Shown in pieces: positions 17,873-29,670 of a DNA stretch of 64,000 nt; position 1 is the first letter of the stretch; each line of letters opens with the position of its first letter. Both the position numbers and the translations under genes were made by a program. The notes beneath the pieces are model-generated. The model did no database searches. It saw only the letters and a program-made list of their open reading frames with translations, and was not told the origin of the DNA. This DNA comes from Yersinia rohdei ATCC 43380. GTDB lineage: Bacteria > Pseudomonadota > Gammaproteobacteria > Enterobacterales > Enterobacteriaceae. The stretch is taken from NCBI RefSeq assembly GCF_000173775.1, contig NZ_ACCD01000011.1, positions 53,217-117,216 on the forward strand. The letters are read 5' to 3'.

Positions 17873-20311
17873 AATAGGCTTAATATGCCAAATATCATTG
17901 GCATACTCTTCAATCGTCCGGTCTGAAGAGAAATACCCCATATTGGAAATATTGAGCAAGGTTTTGCGTGTCCATTCATCAGGGTGACGATACAGCGCAT
18001 CGACTTTATCTTGAGTATCCACATAGCTGCGATAATCAGCCAGCAATTGATAATGGTCTCCCAGATTGACGAGTGAATCAAACAAACTGGTATAGCGATT
18101 TGGCTCTCCAGGGCTGAAGGTTCCGGTCGCAATTTGTGTCAATGCCAGATGTAATTCGGGGTCTTCGTCGTAGTATTTCCGCGGGTTATACCCATCATTT
18201 CGCAGTGCTTCTACCTGCTCGGTGGTGTTACCGAAGATAAAGATATTATCCTCACCGACATGTTCTCGGATCTCGACATTCGCGCCATCCAAGGTGCCAA
18301 TCGTCAGCGCCCCATTCAGTGCAAACTTCATATTACTGGTACCCGATGCCTCGGTTCCCGCCAGCGAGATCTGTTCAGAAAGATCGGCCGCCGGAATGAT
18401 CAATTGCGCCAAACTGACACTGTAGTTCGGAATAAATACCACTTTCAGCAGATTATTAATCCGTGGATCATCATTGATCACCTTGGCTACATCATTGATC
18501 AGCCGAATGATTTGTTTTGCATTGTAATAAGCCGAGGCCGCTTTACCGGCAAAAATGACCACTCGCGGCACCCATTTTTCATCCGGTGCTTCAAGAATAC
18601 GGTTATAACGAGTGACCACATGCAGCACATTCAGCAATTGCCGTTTGTATTCATGAATACGTTTTATTTGCACATCAAACAAGGCTGCGGGGTTCACCAC
18701 AATATTCAGCTTTTGGGCAATGTAGATAGCCAGCCGTTTTTTGTTCTCCAACTTGGCTTTTTGCAACGCCCGCAAGAAGCTCGGGTAATCAAGATTCTTT
18801 TCCAGCTCACTCAATTGACTCAAATCAGTCCGCCAGTTGTGGCCGATACTCTCATCTAACACCGCAGCCAGCGGGCGGTTAGCTAGCCCCAGCCAGCGCC
18901 GTGGTGTCACGCCGTTGGTTTTATTGCAGAAACGATTGGGGAAAATACGGGCAAAATCAGCAAACAGCGACTGCACCATTAGCTCGGAGTGGAGGGCCGA
19001 AACACCGTTAACTTTATGGCTGGCAATTACCGCCAGCCATGCCATTCGCACCTGTCGGCCATGATTTTCATCAATAATGGAGACCCGTGGCAGTAAATCT
19101 GGCTCTCCTGGATATTGCTCCTGCACCAGCTTGAGGAAGTGGTCATTGATATCAAAAATGATTTGTAGATGACGTGGCAAGATCTTGCCAATCATGTCAA
19201 TTGGCCAGGTTTCTAGCGCCTCGCTCATTAAGGTGTGGTTGGTGTAGGAGAAAACCTGCTGCACCACATCCCAGGCATCCATCCAGCTAAATTTATGCTC
19301 GTCGATCAGCAGACGCATCATTTCAGGAATAGAAAGCACCGGGTGAGTATCATTCAGGTGAATAGCAATCTTGTCGGCCAGATTATCGAAGGTTTGGTGC
19401 ATCGCCCAATGGCGGCTAAGAATATCCTGCACCGTCGCCGACACTAAAAAGTATTCTTGCCGTAAACGCAGTTCGCGTCCGGAGTATGTCGAGTCATCGG
19501 GATACAGCACCCGCGATACGTTTTCTGAATGGTTTTTGTCTTCAACCGCCGCGAAATAATCACCTTGGTTAAATTTACCCAGATTGATTTCGTTACTGGC
19601 TTGCGCTGACCATAAGCGCAGTGTATTGGTCGCGTCAGTATCAAAACCGGGGATAATTTGATCATAAGCACAAGCAAGGATTTCTTCGGTTTCCAGCCAG
19701 CGGGTTTTACTGCCTTCCTGCTGAATTCGCCCACCAAACCGCACTTTATAGCGGGTATTGTGCCGTGGAAACTCCCAGGCATTGCCGTATTCTAGCCAGT
19801 TATCCGGCGACTCCATCTGTTGGCCATTAACTATTTTCTGGCTGAACATGCCATATTCATAGCGGATGCCGTAGCCACGGCCCGGCAATGCTAATGTCGC
19901 CAGCGAATCCAGGAAACACGCCGCCAGACGCCCTAGCCCGCCATTACCTAAGCCGGGGTCATTTTCCTCTTGCAACAACTCAGATAAATTGAGCCCCATC
20001 TCATCCAAAGCCTGTTCGAGATCTTCATAAATGCCCATTGATAACAGAGCATTAGATAGCGTCCTCCCCAAGAGAAACTCCATCGACAGATAGTAAACCT
20101 GCCGAACATCTTGTGATAATTGCGCGCGACTAGAACGCAGCCAGCGTTCGACCATCCGGTCTCGCACCGCAAATAATGTCGCATTCAACCAGTCGTGCTG
20201 AGTCGCAATTGAAGGGTCTTTGCCAACAATAAACATCAGTTTATAGGCAATGGAATGTTTCAGCGCATCCACACTGACAACGGGTGAGGTATAACTGAAC
20301 GGTGATGTCAT
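17864..20311 (-). CDS. glgP: Glycogen phosphorylase GlgP
   Basis: Family 35 phosphorylase of 815 aa that removes glucose 1-phosphate from the outer chains of glycogen. The PLP region reads [19 protein letters not shown] and the substrate region [19 protein letters not shown]. Length equals E. coli GlgP (815 aa). It is the last gene of glgBXCAP, 55 bp after glgA. It differs clearly from MalP at 6589-8994, so the two phosphorylases split glycogen and maltodextrin duties. Confidence 0.97.
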   Translation of the reverse strand: MTSPFSYTSPVVSVDALKHSIAYKLMFIVGKDPSIATQHDWLNATLFAVRDRMVERWLRSSRAQLSQDVRQVYYLSMEFLLGRTLSNALLSMGIYEDLEQALDEMGLNLSELLQEENDPGLGNGGLGRLAACFLDSLATLALPGRGYGIRYEYGMFSQKIVNGQQMESPDNWLEYGNAWEFPRHNTRYKVRFGGRIQQEGSKTRWLETEEILACAYDQIIPGFDTDATNTLRLWSAQASNEINLGKFNQGDYFAAVEDKNHSENVSRVLYPDDSTYSGRELRLRQEYFLVSATVQDILSRHWAMHQTFDNLADKIAIHLNDTHPVLSIPEMMRLLIDEHKFSWMDAWDVVQQVFSYTNHTLMSEALETWPIDMIGKILPRHLQIIFDINDHFLKLVQEQYPGEPDLLPRVSIIDENHGRQVRMAWLAVIASHKVNGVSALHSELMVQSLFADFARIFPNRFCNKTNGVTPRRWLGLANRPLAAVLDESIGHNWRTDLSQLSELEKNLDYPSFLRALQKAKLENKKRLAIYIAQKLNIVVNPAALFDVQIKRIHEYKRQLLNVLHVVTRYNRILEAPDEKWVPRVVIFAGKAASAYYNAKQIIRLINDVAKVINDDPRINNLLKVVFIPNYSVSLAQLIIPAADLSEQISLAGTEASGTSNMKFALNGALTIGTLDGANVEIREHVGEDNIFIFGNTTEQVEALRNDGYNPRKYYDEDPELHLALTQIATGTFSPGEPNRYTSLFDSLVNLGDHYQLLADYRSYVDTQDKVDALYRHPDEWTRKTLLNISNMGYFSSDRTIEEYANDIWHIKPIRL

Positions 20312-20366
20312 AGCGGTTTCCCCAATTCGTGGTCACAAGCCATCATATTTCTAACTAACCAGCAGC

Positions 20367-21797
20367 TCAAAGACGTCGATAAAGAGACAGATATTCTGCC
20401 GCTGCTACTTGCCAGCCAAAATCCAGCCCCATCGCATGGCGCTGAACATGACGCCAATGTTTTGGCCGGCTCCACAGTACAAAAGCACGGCGTATCGCCT
20501 GTACTAATGCCTGCGCATCGCATTCATCAAACACAAACCCCGAGGCGCTGCCATCAGCCAGATTTTCCAGCGCGCAATCCACCACGGTATCGGCCAACCC
20601 GCCCGTACGCCGGACAAGTGGCAAGGTGCCATACTTCAAACCATACAACTGAGTTAGCCCACAAGGTTCAAAACGGCTGGGCACCAGAATCACATCCGCA
20701 CCGGCGATTATTCGGTGAGAAAATGCCTCGTGATAACCAATTTGTACACCAACTTGCCCGGAATAGTCTGCCGCTGCCGCCAGGAATTCCTCTTGCAAAA
20801 TGGCATCTCCCGCCCCCAATACCGCCAGTTGGCCACCCAATTTAAGCAAATCGGGCAATGCCTCCAGCACTAAATCTAACCCTTTCTGTTCTGTTAACCT
20901 GCTGACAACAGCAAAAATAGGTTTCTTCTCCGTCACCTCCAACCCCATCGTGGTTTGCAGATGCACTTTATTCACCGCTTTTTCTTGCAGGTTTTCTGCA
21001 TTATAGCGGGCATGCAGCAGAGCATCATTTTGTGGGTCCCAAATGTTGTCATCGACACCGTTGAGGATCCCCGTCAAGCGCCCTTGGCTAGCCCGTTCCT
21101 GTAGCAGCCCCTCCATGCCGTAACCAAAAGCGGGCTGCGTAATTTCCTTGGCATATGTCGGGCTGACAGTGGTGACATGGTCAGCAAAGAATAACCCGGC
21201 TTTCAGGTAGGAAATTTGACCATAAAACTCCAGCCCGTACATTTGGAAAAATGCCGCAGGCAACTGTAACTCAGCCATATGTTTAGCAGAGAATAGCCCT
21301 TGGTAAGCCAAATTATGGACGGTAAATACCGAATGTGCTGGTCGGCCACGAGCGGCCAGATAGGCGCAAGCCAGCCCGGCATGCCAATCATGGGCGTGCA
21401 CCACCTCCGGACGCCAGTATCCATCAAGCCCGCAGGCCAGCTCACACGCCATCCACCCCAGCAAGGCAAAACGGCGATAGTTATCGGCGTAAGCATGCAA
21501 AGATTGGTCGTGATAAGGGCTGCCCGCGCGGTCATACAGGCCCGGCGCATCAATCAGATAAATGCCAATCCCTTGATAGTGGCCATAACGTAGAGAAACA
21601 CGGCCAGCAAAGGTATCAATATCCCGTACCAGCACGGAATCAGGAATACCACGGCGCAAGTCAGGGAAGCTCGGCAGCAAGAGTCTGACATCCGCCCCCT
21701 CAGCAATTTGGGCGGCAGGTAAAGCACCGACCACGTCAGCTAATCCGCCTGTTTTCAACAGGGGAAACAGCTCGGAACATACGTGTAAGACCCGCAT
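20367..21797 (-). CDS. glgA: Glycogen synthase GlgA
   Basis: Glycosyltransferase family 5 enzyme of 476 aa that adds glucose from ADP-glucose to the growing alpha-1,4 chain. The ADP-glucose-binding [13 protein letters not shown] lies at about 16-28 (with [11 protein letters not shown] before it), and the second family site is [21 protein letters not shown] near residue 375. Length is one short of E. coli GlgA. It is separated from glgC by 163 bp that hold an ERIC, unlike the tight spacing elsewhere in the operon. Confidence 0.97.
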   Translation of the reverse strand: MRVLHVCSELFPLLKTGGLADVVGALPAAQIAEGADVRLLLPSFPDLRRGIPDSVLVRDIDTFAGRVSLRYGHYQGIGIYLIDAPGLYDRAGSPYHDQSLHAYADNYRRFALLGWMACELACGLDGYWRPEVVHAHDWHAGLACAYLAARGRPAHSVFTVHNLAYQGLFSAKHMAELQLPAAFFQMYGLEFYGQISYLKAGLFFADHVTTVSPTYAKEITQPAFGYGMEGLLQERASQGRLTGILNGVDDNIWDPQNDALLHARYNAENLQEKAVNKVHLQTTMGLEVTEKKPIFAVVSRLTEQKGLDLVLEALPDLLKLGGQLAVLGAGDAILQEEFLAAAADYSGQVGVQIGYHEAFSHRIIAGADVILVPSRFEPCGLTQLYGLKYGTLPLVRRTGGLADTVVDCALENLADGSASGFVFDECDAQALVQAIRRAFVLWSRPKHWRHVQRHAMGLDFGWQVAAAEYLSLYRRL

Positions 21798-21812
21798 TCT
21801 ATCTCCTGATAC

Positions 21813-21943
21813 TTATCTTCCCTTTTTACTCGACGCAGCAGCGGCGTTCATTACTCTCACTCACCCGAATCACTGATTTGTGCCAGTGATTCGGGATAAG
21901 TGTGTTTCCTGCCCTGCTGCAACGCCAATTAATTGGGGTATAG
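21813..21943 (-). repeat. ERIC element, copy 4, inside the glg operon
   Basis: About 131 bp between glgC and glgA. On the minus strand it starts with CTATACCCCAATTAATTGG and contains GTGATTCGGGTGAGTGAG. Since it is co-transcribed it can fold in the glg mRNA and could alter the ratio of upstream to downstream messages. Confidence 0.85.
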
Positions 21944-21960
21944 GGACACTGACAAAGTAA

Positions 21961-23247
21961 CTATTTTTCCGCCAACTTGGCAAGCATAGCTCGGGTCACT
22001 AGCACCACTCCGCTCTCGGAGCGATAAAAACGCGCGCTGTCTTCATCGGCGTTTTCCCCAATAACCATCCCCTCAGGGATTTGGCAAGCTCGGTCAATAA
22101 TGCAACGGCGCAAACGGCACGAGCGCCCAACATTGACATCAGGCAGTAAAACCGTGGAGTCGATGGTGCAAAACGAGTTCACCCGCACCCGTGGGAACAG
22201 CACCGAATGCACCACAACCGAACCAGAAACAATGCAACCGCCGGACACCAGCGAGTTCATGGTCATGCCATGGCTACCAGAGCGGTCTTGTACAAATTTG
22301 GCCGGTGGCAGCGGTTCCATATGTGTGCGAATTGGCCAGTTGCGGTCATACATATCCAGTTCCGGTGTCACTGACGCTAAATCAAGATTGGTGCGCCAGT
22401 AAGCATCCAGTGTCCCAACATCACGCCAATAGGGCGGCATGTCTGCATTGGATGTCACACAGGAAAGATCAAATGGATGTGCCCAAGCGGCTCTTTGCTC
22501 CGTAATTTTCGGGATTAAATCTTTACCAAAGTCATGAGTAGAACCCGGAGTGACCCGGTCTTCTTCTAATAATTTAAATAAGTAATCCGCATTGAAAATG
22601 TAGATTCCCATACTCGCCAGCGCCATATCTGGACGCCCCGGCATAGCCGGAGGTTTAGCTGGCTTTTCTAAAAAGGCGGTAATCTGGTATTCCTCATCCA
22701 CTTCCATCACGCCAAATTCCGTGGCCTCTTTAATCGGCACGGGAATACAGGCGACGGTGCATTCTGCTCCCTTCTCCACGTGGTCGAGCAACATGCGCGA
22801 ATAATCCATTTTGTAGATGTGATCGCCGGCCAAAATGACAATATATTCCGCACCGTAACGGCGAATAATATCCAAATTTTGATAGACCGCATCGGCCGTG
22901 CCTTTGTACCACTGTTCCGTGCTCTGGCGCTGCTGGGCGGGCAATAAATCAACAAATTCGTTCATTTCTTCATTAAGGAATGACCAGCCTCGCTGAATAT
23001 GCTGAACCAGAGTATGAGACTGATACTGGGTAATAACACCAATACGGCGGATACCGGAATTCAAGCAATTTGATAAGGCAAAATCAATAATGCGGAATTT
23101 ACCGCCAAAATGTACCGCCGGTTTTGCGCGGGTTGCGGTTAAATCTTTCAGCCGAGAACCGCGTCCGCCTGCCAGAATCAGCGCTACAGATTTATTCGGT
23201 AATAATCTGGCTAACATCAGCGGATCTTTATTTTCATACTTAACCAT
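21961..23247 (-). CDS. glgC: Glucose-1-phosphate adenylyltransferase GlgC
   Basis: A 428-aa enzyme making ADP-glucose from ATP and glucose 1-phosphate, the committed and allosterically controlled step of glycogen synthesis. The nucleotidyltransferase signature [16 protein letters not shown] is near residue 18, the substrate loop [12 protein letters not shown] near 138, and the C-terminal half forms a left-handed beta helix. In the family fructose 1,6-bisphosphate activates and AMP inhibits. Slightly shorter than E. coli GlgC (431 aa). Nine bp after glgX. Confidence 0.97.
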   Translation of the reverse strand: MVKYENKDPLMLARLLPNKSVALILAGGRGSRLKDLTATRAKPAVHFGGKFRIIDFALSNCLNSGIRRIGVITQYQSHTLVQHIQRGWSFLNEEMNEFVDLLPAQQRQSTEQWYKGTADAVYQNLDIIRRYGAEYIVILAGDHIYKMDYSRMLLDHVEKGAECTVACIPVPIKEATEFGVMEVDEEYQITAFLEKPAKPPAMPGRPDMALASMGIYIFNADYLFKLLEEDRVTPGSTHDFGKDLIPKITEQRAAWAHPFDLSCVTSNADMPPYWRDVGTLDAYWRTNLDLASVTPELDMYDRNWPIRTHMEPLPPAKFVQDRSGSHGMTMNSLVSGGCIVSGSVVVHSVLFPRVRVNSFCTIDSTVLLPDVNVGRSCRLRRCIIDRACQIPEGMVIGENADEDSARFYRSESGVVLVTRAMLAKLAEK

Positions 23248-23256
23248 GAAGACTCC

Positions 23257-25245
23257 TTAAAATTTCTGTTCGAGTACGCAAACGGCATAGGCAGTTCCCT
23301 GCCATCGAGTTAATGGCTCCGCGTGCTCTGGCGGCCCAAAAGGAGAAACCACCCCCCATTTCCCCGGCGGTAATTGCATGACACACTCTTGGTCAGTCGC
23401 GTTAATGACGACCAACCAGCGCTGAGATAACAAAATTTGTAACTGTTGCTGACATCCCTGCTCCCACGCCGCCTCACTCAGTGCTTGCCCCTGACTATCC
23501 AGCCATTGCACATTGCCATCACCTTCCTGCCACCATGTGTCTTTAATTAGGGCCGGAATTTGCTGGCGTAACCGAATAAGTTCAGCGGTAAATTCAATCA
23601 ATGCCGAATCCGCACTGCCCCAGTCGAGCCAGGTGAGGATGTTATTCTGACAATACGCATTATTATTCCCTTGCTGGCTATGACCATGCTCATCACCAGC
23701 CAGTAACATCGGTGTTCCCTGCGAAAGCAACAAGGTGGTAAGCAAGGCCCGCTGGCAAGCTTTACGCCGCTGCCAAATAGCCTCATCCGCCACTAAACCT
23801 TCGCTACCAAAATTATTACTGAGATTGTTATCGCTGCCATCACGATTTTCTTCCCCATTGATTTGATTGTGTTTTTGGTTAAAACACAGTAAATCCATTA
23901 AGGTAAAACCATCATGGGCAGTAATCTGATTGATACTGGCGGAAGGCCGGCGCTCCCGCTGTTCGAAAATATGGCTGGAGGCCGCAAAGTGCTGAGCAAA
24001 TAGCCCTCGTGGTAAATCACCCCGGAGCCAGAAACGGCGCATCGCATCACGATATTGGTCATTCCATTCACTGAAACCAGTAGGGAAGTTGCCCAGTTGG
24101 TAGCCGCCCAAGCCAATGTCCCAAGGTTCCGCAATCATTTTGCAGTGACTCAGGCAGGGATCGGCCGCCAGTGCGGCAAACAATGGCGCATGTTGGTCAA
24201 AAGCCGGTGTGCGGCCCAAAACTGTGCCCAAGTCAAAGCGAAAGCCATCAATATGACAACTTGCAACCCAATGGCGTAAGCAATCAATAACCCACTGCGT
24301 CACATAAGGCTGATTAAGGCGCAATGCATTGCCGCAGCCGGTAATGTTGTCATATTCCCCTTCGGGGGTGAGCCAGTAGTAGCTGGCATTATCAATCCCA
24401 CGTTGGCATAACGTTGGGCCAAAAATATCCAGCTCGGCACTGTGGTTGAATACCACATCAAGAATGACTTCAATTCCCGCTTTATGCAGCGCTTTCACGG
24501 CATCTCGCAGCTCTCGCAGCGGAGAAACACCTTCACGCCCAGAGACATAATCCGGATCTACCGCATAAGGGGCCAACACGTTATAACCCCAATAATTACT
24601 CAACCCCATTTTCTGCAACCGCGGCTCATCTACATGAAATTGCACCGGCAGCAGTTCCAGGGTGGTAATTCCTAATTTTTTCAAATAGCGAATTATGGCC
24701 GGATGGGCCAGTGCGGCATAAGTGCCGCGCAGGTCAGCCGGAATATCCGGATGTAATCGCGTTAAGCCGCGCACATGGGCTTCATAAATGACGGTATTGC
24801 CCCAAGGAATAGCAGGCGAGCAGTCACCCTCCCAATCATATTCTTCGTGCACCACAATGCATTTAGGCACGACGGCAGCACTGTCCTGTTCGTCCGGCTG
24901 GTTTACCCCACCATTCAAACTGGGATGATCCCCGAGCTTATGCTCTAAAGCATGGGCGCAGGGGTCTATCAACAGTTTATTGGGATTAAAACGGTGGCCT
25001 TGTTGTGGTTCAAATGGCCCACTGACCCGGTAACCATAGCGCTGGCCCGGTTTTCCTCCGGGGAGATAACCATGCCAAATATCCCCGCTACGAGCGGGAA
25101 GAGGTATCCGCAGCTCTTGGTCATTATCATCAAATAAGCACAATTCAACCTGCTCGGCATTCGCCGTAAACAAGCTAAAATTTATTCCTTGCCCATCAAA
25201 ATGAGCCCCAACAGGGGTCGGCAATCCATTGGTCAGACGGGTCAT
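23257..25245 (-). CDS. glgX: Glycogen debranching enzyme GlgX
   Basis: Family 13 enzyme of 662 aa that hydrolyses alpha-1,6 branches left after phosphorylase trimming, releasing mostly maltotetraose that feeds MalQ and MalP. An N-terminal CBM48 domain ([14 protein letters not shown]) precedes the barrel with [21 protein letters not shown] (nucleophile Asp) and IAEPWDIG (acid/base Glu). Start at 25245 sits 1 bp after the glgB stop, pointing to translational coupling. Confidence 0.96.
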   Translation of the reverse strand: MTRLTNGLPTPVGAHFDGQGINFSLFTANAEQVELCLFDDNDQELRIPLPARSGDIWHGYLPGGKPGQRYGYRVSGPFEPQQGHRFNPNKLLIDPCAHALEHKLGDHPSLNGGVNQPDEQDSAAVVPKCIVVHEEYDWEGDCSPAIPWGNTVIYEAHVRGLTRLHPDIPADLRGTYAALAHPAIIRYLKKLGITTLELLPVQFHVDEPRLQKMGLSNYWGYNVLAPYAVDPDYVSGREGVSPLRELRDAVKALHKAGIEVILDVVFNHSAELDIFGPTLCQRGIDNASYYWLTPEGEYDNITGCGNALRLNQPYVTQWVIDCLRHWVASCHIDGFRFDLGTVLGRTPAFDQHAPLFAALAADPCLSHCKMIAEPWDIGLGGYQLGNFPTGFSEWNDQYRDAMRRFWLRGDLPRGLFAQHFAASSHIFEQRERRPSASINQITAHDGFTLMDLLCFNQKHNQINGEENRDGSDNNLSNNFGSEGLVADEAIWQRRKACQRALLTTLLLSQGTPMLLAGDEHGHSQQGNNNAYCQNNILTWLDWGSADSALIEFTAELIRLRQQIPALIKDTWWQEGDGNVQWLDSQGQALSEAAWEQGCQQQLQILLSQRWLVVINATDQECVMQLPPGKWGVVSPFGPPEHAEPLTRWQGTAYAVCVLEQKF

Positions 25246-25246
25246 C

Positions 25247-27430
25247 CTACCCCTCCCGCAACAAATAAATTGTCGACAGCGGCGGCAGGGTCAACAGCAA
25301 TGAATGAGGGTGATTATGGCTAGCCACCTGATGGCTATGAATCCCCCCCTGATTGCCCAAATTACTGCCACGGTAAAACTCTGAGTCAGAATTCAGAATT
25401 TCACGATAATGGCCCCCTTGCGGTATCCCCACGCGGTAGTTATAACGCGGGACTGGAGTGAAATTACTGATAGCAATCAGTTCGTTACCATTAGCATCGC
25501 GCCGCAGGAAAGCAAATACCGAGTTCTCATGGTCATCCACCACCAGCCATTCAAAACCTTCTGGTTGGTAATCTAACTCATATAATGGCGCACATTGTTG
25601 ATAACAATGGTTAAGGTCGCGAACCAACCGTTGCACACCTTTGTGCCAGCCATTTTCGTCGTCCAGCAAATACCAGTCGAGACTGGCATCGAAATTCCAC
25701 TCACGCCCTTGGGCAAATTCACATCCCATAAACAGCAATTTTTTGCCGGGATGCGCCCACATAAAGGCGTAATACGCGCGCAGATTGGCGAATTTTTGCC
25801 ATGCATCTCCCGGCATCCGGTCAAGTACCGAGCGTTTGCCATGCACAACTTCATCATGAGAAATGGGTAAAATAAAGTTTTCGGTATAGGCATATAACAT
25901 ACCGAAAGTCATAAGATTATGGTGGTATTTGCGGTGAATAGGGTCACATTGCATGTAATTGAGCGTGTCATGCATCCAGCCCATATTCCATTTATAGTTG
26001 AAGCCCAATCCGCCCGCCTCCGGCGGTAATGTCACCCCAGGGAAGTCGGTAGATTCCTCCGCCATCGTCACACCACCAGCGCGCTCAACACCAATCGTGT
26101 GGTTGGTGTAGCGCAGGAAGGCGATGGCCTCTAGATTCTCCCGCCCACCATAGTGGTTAGGCACCCATTGCCCTTCAGCACGGCTATAATCGCGGTAAAT
26201 CATTGAAGCTACGGCATCAATGCGCAATGCATCAATACCAAAACGCTCCATCCAATAAAATGCGTTTCCGGCCAAATAGTTACGAACTTCATTGCGGCCA
26301 TAGTTGTAAATCAGGGTATTCCAATCCTGATGAAAACCTTCTCGCGGATCGGCATATTCATAAAGCGCGGTGCCGTCAAAAGTGGATAAACCATGCTCAT
26401 CACTAGGGAAATGGCCGGGCACCCAATCAAGAATGACATTAATGCCGGCAGCATGGAATTTAGCGACAAAATCTTTAAAATCCTGCGGCGTGCCAAAGCG
26501 GCGGGTCGGGGCATACAATCCCAGTGGCTGGTAACCCCAACTGCCATCAAAGGGGTGTTCGTTAATCGGCAATAATTCCACATGGGTAAAGCCCATGTAT
26601 TTGACGTATTCCACCAGTTGGTCGGCTAACTCGCTGTAACTAAGCCAATAATTATTCTCAACATGGCGTCGCCATGACCCCAAATGCACCTCATAAATAG
26701 AAATAGGTGAGCGTAAATCATTGGCTTTTTGCCGTTTCGGGGTATTCGCCACCACATCAGGTAATGGGCTAATCAGAGACGCGGTTTCTGGCCGCATTTG
26801 AGCTTCAAAGGCATAGGGATCGGCTTTCAGCCGTACCTGACCATGGCAATCAATGACCTCAAACTTATAAAGTTGCCCCGCCTCAACACCGGGCAGAAAC
26901 AGCTCCCAAATTCCATTTTCACGTCGTAGGCGCATTGGGTGGCGACGACCATCCCAAAAGTTAAATTCACCAACCACCGATACCCGCTTGGCATTCGGAG
27001 CCCAAACAGCAAAACTCACCCCCGGCACCCCATCAAGGGTCATCAAATGCGCACCTAAACGTTCATAAGGACGTAAATGGGTGCCTTCGGCCAGTAACCA
27101 AATATCGATATCTTGCAATAATGTTCCGAATCGGTAGGGATCTTCGATAATCTGGCTGCTTTCTTGCCAGGTAACGGCTAATTGATAGCGAAATGGATTT
27201 TTACGGCGCGGGAGTTTGGCAATAAAAAAACCGCGTGGGTCTTCACGGGTAAACTGAGCAACATTTCGCCCATTTTTGGTGTCGACCAACCAGACGTCTT
27301 TAGCATCTGGCAGCAGTGCACAGACCTGTAGCCCCTGCTCAGCTTGATGCATGCCCAAAATAGAAAAAGGATCGGCATAATGGCCGGAAATAATTTGATT
27401 AATCACCTGACGGTTGGGAAGTCCTGACAT
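25247..27430 (-). CDS. glgB: 1,4-alpha-glucan branching enzyme GlgB
   Basis: Family 13 enzyme of 727 aa that cuts alpha-1,4 chains and rejoins them in alpha-1,6 linkage. Two N-terminal CBM48-like domains are followed by the barrel; the nucleophile lies in [18 protein letters not shown] and the acid/base Glu in [11 protein letters not shown]. The length is essentially the E. coli GlgB length. First gene of glgBXCAP. The expected neighbour asd is displaced by about 3.6 kb of accessory sequence. Confidence 0.97.
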   Translation of the reverse strand: MSGLPNRQVINQIISGHYADPFSILGMHQAEQGLQVCALLPDAKDVWLVDTKNGRNVAQFTREDPRGFFIAKLPRRKNPFRYQLAVTWQESSQIIEDPYRFGTLLQDIDIWLLAEGTHLRPYERLGAHLMTLDGVPGVSFAVWAPNAKRVSVVGEFNFWDGRRHPMRLRRENGIWELFLPGVEAGQLYKFEVIDCHGQVRLKADPYAFEAQMRPETASLISPLPDVVANTPKRQKANDLRSPISIYEVHLGSWRRHVENNYWLSYSELADQLVEYVKYMGFTHVELLPINEHPFDGSWGYQPLGLYAPTRRFGTPQDFKDFVAKFHAAGINVILDWVPGHFPSDEHGLSTFDGTALYEYADPREGFHQDWNTLIYNYGRNEVRNYLAGNAFYWMERFGIDALRIDAVASMIYRDYSRAEGQWVPNHYGGRENLEAIAFLRYTNHTIGVERAGGVTMAEESTDFPGVTLPPEAGGLGFNYKWNMGWMHDTLNYMQCDPIHRKYHHNLMTFGMLYAYTENFILPISHDEVVHGKRSVLDRMPGDAWQKFANLRAYYAFMWAHPGKKLLFMGCEFAQGREWNFDASLDWYLLDDENGWHKGVQRLVRDLNHCYQQCAPLYELDYQPEGFEWLVVDDHENSVFAFLRRDANGNELIAISNFTPVPRYNYRVGIPQGGHYREILNSDSEFYRGSNLGNQGGIHSHQVASHNHPHSLLLTLPPLSTIYLLREG

Positions 27431-27758
27431 ATCTTCTTCCTTTGATTAACAACATGATTTCATGACAAAGTTTGAAAAAAAGTGTCAAAATCCAGCATTT
27501 TAATCATGCAATCCATTTAATGTATGAAACATGATTAAGGTCAAAAAAATGGATTTAATGCCTTAACCTTTTTCTGATGATGCGCATAGTCGGCAAAATT
27601 TTCTTGCCCAAACAGAATTTTCTTACCCAAACAATAAGCATAGTCAATGGATGACAAAAAACTGGCTTATGGCTAATGAAATTTTTTCTTCCACCATTTA
27701 GTAAGAAAAGAAGGACTTGAGTGGTACAAAAGGCACCGGGTATGGCGTTATTTTCTTA

Positions 27759-27830
27759 ATGAGTAACATAAAAGCAACCCGTTACCCACCAGCTGAAATC
27801 GAGAAAATAAGAAACTGGCATGATATTTAG
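27759..27830 (+). CDS. Candidate 23-aa small protein or leader peptide
   Basis: The reading frame MSNIKATRYPPAEIEKIRNW plus HDI ends in TAG, and the stop codon overlaps the 5' arm of a hairpin followed by a T-run. This is the layout of a short transcript or a leader. No good ribosome site is visible; a five-codon frame starting at 27742 overlaps its start. Composition (KATRYPPAEIEKIRNWHD) is protein-like rather than random, but nothing is recognised. Low confidence. Confidence 0.25.
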   Translation: MSNIKATRYPPAEIEKIRNWHDI

Positions 27831-27847
27831 CCCCAAAGGGCTTTTTT
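27829..27847 (+). terminator. Short intrinsic terminator upstream of btsS
   Basis: AGCCC CAAA GGGCT TTTTT: a 5-bp stem with a tetraloop and T-run, about 95 bp before btsS. No annotated gene on this strand precedes it, so it implies a short upstream transcript or attenuation. Confidence 0.5.
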
Positions 27848-27942
27848 GTTAAAAAAAGAGGCCGGTTAACTTCTCCACAAAGAAATCTGGCTACAATGGC
27901 GGCAGAAATAAATAATCGCAGCAATTACAGTGGTCATCCAAC

Positions 27943-29640
27943 ATGGGCGTGAGCCAAGTAGAACTTATTTTTTCTCTGTTACAACAGATGTGTGTGTATC
28001 TGGTTATTGCCTATCTGTTGAGTAAAACACCTCTTTTTATTCCCTTAATGCAGGTTACCATTAGGTTGCCCCACAAACTGGTGTGCTACCTCACGTTTTC
28101 CATGTTTTGTATTATGGGAACTTACTTTGGCTTGCATATTGATGACTCCATCGCCAATACCCGGGCTATCGGCGCAGTGCTTGGGGGGGTGCTCGGGGGG
28201 CCATCAGTCGGATTTTTAGTCGGGTTGACTGGCGGATTACACCGCTATTCTATGGGGGGAATGACTGCAACCGCCTGCATGCTCTCTACCGTGGCCGAAG
28301 GGCTATTAGGTGGTTTCCTGCACAGCTATTTGATCCGTAGAAACCGACTCGACCTGTTGTTCCAGCCATTGGTGGTGGCGGGGATTACCTTGGTGGCTGA
28401 AGTCTTACAAATGCTGATTATTCTGGTCGTTGCCCGCCCATTCGCCGAAGCCGTCGAACTGGTAGAAAATATTGCCCTGCCAATGATGATTACCAACACC
28501 ATAGGGGCCGCCATGTTTATGCGGATCTTATTGGACAGGCGGGCCATTTTCGAAAAATACACCACGGCATTCTCGGCCAAAGCATTGCAAATTGCCGCGC
28601 GAGCAGAAGGGCTACTCCGCCACGGTTTTGACCAAAAAAACAGTATGCGGGTGGCGCGTATTTTATATGAAGAGCTGGGGGTGGGCGCGGTGGCCATCAC
28701 TGACCGAGATAAACTGCTGGCATTTATTGGCACCGGCTCTGACCACCATCGAGTGGGCGATACCATCACCTCAGACCATACCCACCGGGCAATGGAGCTC
28801 AATCAAGTGGTCTATGCCGATGGCAATGCGGTGCCCTATACCTGCTCAATTTCGCCCACTTGTAAGCTGGGTTCCACCTTAGTCATTCCCTTACGTGGCG
28901 AAGAACATCGGGTGATTGGCAGCATCAAACTGTATGAACCCAAAAGTAAATTATTCTCCAGTATGAACCGCACCTTGGGCGAGGGTATTGCCCACTTACT
29001 GTCAGCCCAGATTCTGGCGGGTGAATTTGAGCAACAAAAGCAGTTATTGGCACAATCTGAAATCAAACTGCTGCACGCGCAAGTGAATCCCCATTTTCTG
29101 TTTAATGCGCTCAATACTCTGTCAGTCGTTATTCGCCGCAATCCAGATCATGCCCGCAAACTGGTGCTTTCTCTGTCGACATTTTTCCGCAAAAATCTCA
29201 AACGCAGCCACGATGTGGTCACACTAAGTGATGAAATCGAACATGTGAATGCATATCTGGAAATCGAAAAAGCACGTTTTGCTGATCGTCTGAGTGTAGA
29301 AATCTCATTGCCGAGTGAATTAATGGACGCGCGATTACCGGCATTTTCCCTACAGCCGGTCGTCGAAAATGCTATTAAACATGGTATTTCACAGATGTTC
29401 AGCCATGGGCGAATCAGATTGCACGGGCAGCTGGATAATAATGTGCTGGTGCTAGAAGTCGAGGATAACGCCGGATTGTATCAACCACGGCCCAATGGCG
29501 ATGGGCTGGGCATGAATCTGGTGGATAGACGTATTAAAGTGCGCTATGGCAACGAATATGGCGTGACCGTAATAAGCAAGGCTGAGGAGTTTACCCGCAT
29601 TATCATTAAACTGCCGTTTATTACCGCGAGTGAGAGTTAG
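27943..29640 (+). CDS. btsS: Sensor histidine kinase BtsS (YehU family)
   Basis: A 565-aa LytS-type kinase that in E. coli senses extracellular pyruvate with high affinity. The N terminus (about 1-200) is the 5TMR-LYT membrane sensor, including LPHKLVCYLTFSMFCIMGT and GLHIDDSIANTRAIGAV, which match E. coli BtsS closely as recalled. A GAF-like domain follows. The phospho-accepting His lies in LLHAQVNPHFLFNALNTL at about H384, and the ATPase N-box is VVENAIKHG. The response regulator BtsR, normally the next gene, is absent here. Confidence 0.9.
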   Translation: MGVSQVELIFSLLQQMCVYLVIAYLLSKTPLFIPLMQVTIRLPHKLVCYLTFSMFCIMGTYFGLHIDDSIANTRAIGAVLGGVLGGPSVGFLVGLTGGLHRYSMGGMTATACMLSTVAEGLLGGFLHSYLIRRNRLDLLFQPLVVAGITLVAEVLQMLIILVVARPFAEAVELVENIALPMMITNTIGAAMFMRILLDRRAIFEKYTTAFSAKALQIAARAEGLLRHGFDQKNSMRVARILYEELGVGAVAITDRDKLLAFIGTGSDHHRVGDTITSDHTHRAMELNQVVYADGNAVPYTCSISPTCKLGSTLVIPLRGEEHRVIGSIKLYEPKSKLFSSMNRTLGEGIAHLLSAQILAGEFEQQKQLLAQSEIKLLHAQVNPHFLFNALNTLSVVIRRNPDHARKLVLSLSTFFRKNLKRSHDVVTLSDEIEHVNAYLEIEKARFADRLSVEISLPSELMDARLPAFSLQPVVENAIKHGISQMFSHGRIRLHGQLDNNVLVLEVEDNAGLYQPRPNGDGLGMNLVDRRIKVRYGNEYGVTVISKAEEFTRIIIKLPFITASES

Positions 29641-29670
29641 GACTCTCTCAATCATGCAAAGGACATAATA

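Larger units (their letters stand above)
27431..27942. other. AT-rich intergenic region, glgB and btsS promoters expected
   Basis: The 512-bp divergent region between glgB and btsS should contain the glgBXCAP promoter. No consensus promoter can be assigned with confidence. AATCATG and CATGATT (27501-27535 area) form an inverted repeat near the glgB side. The right half holds a 23-codon open frame with an immediate intrinsic terminator, listed separately. Confidence 0.4.

Noticed and set aside
18260..18859. 199-codon open frame on the plus strand inside glgP
   Set aside because: Antisense shadow of a strongly conserved phosphorylase gene; no ribosome site and protein-unlike composition.
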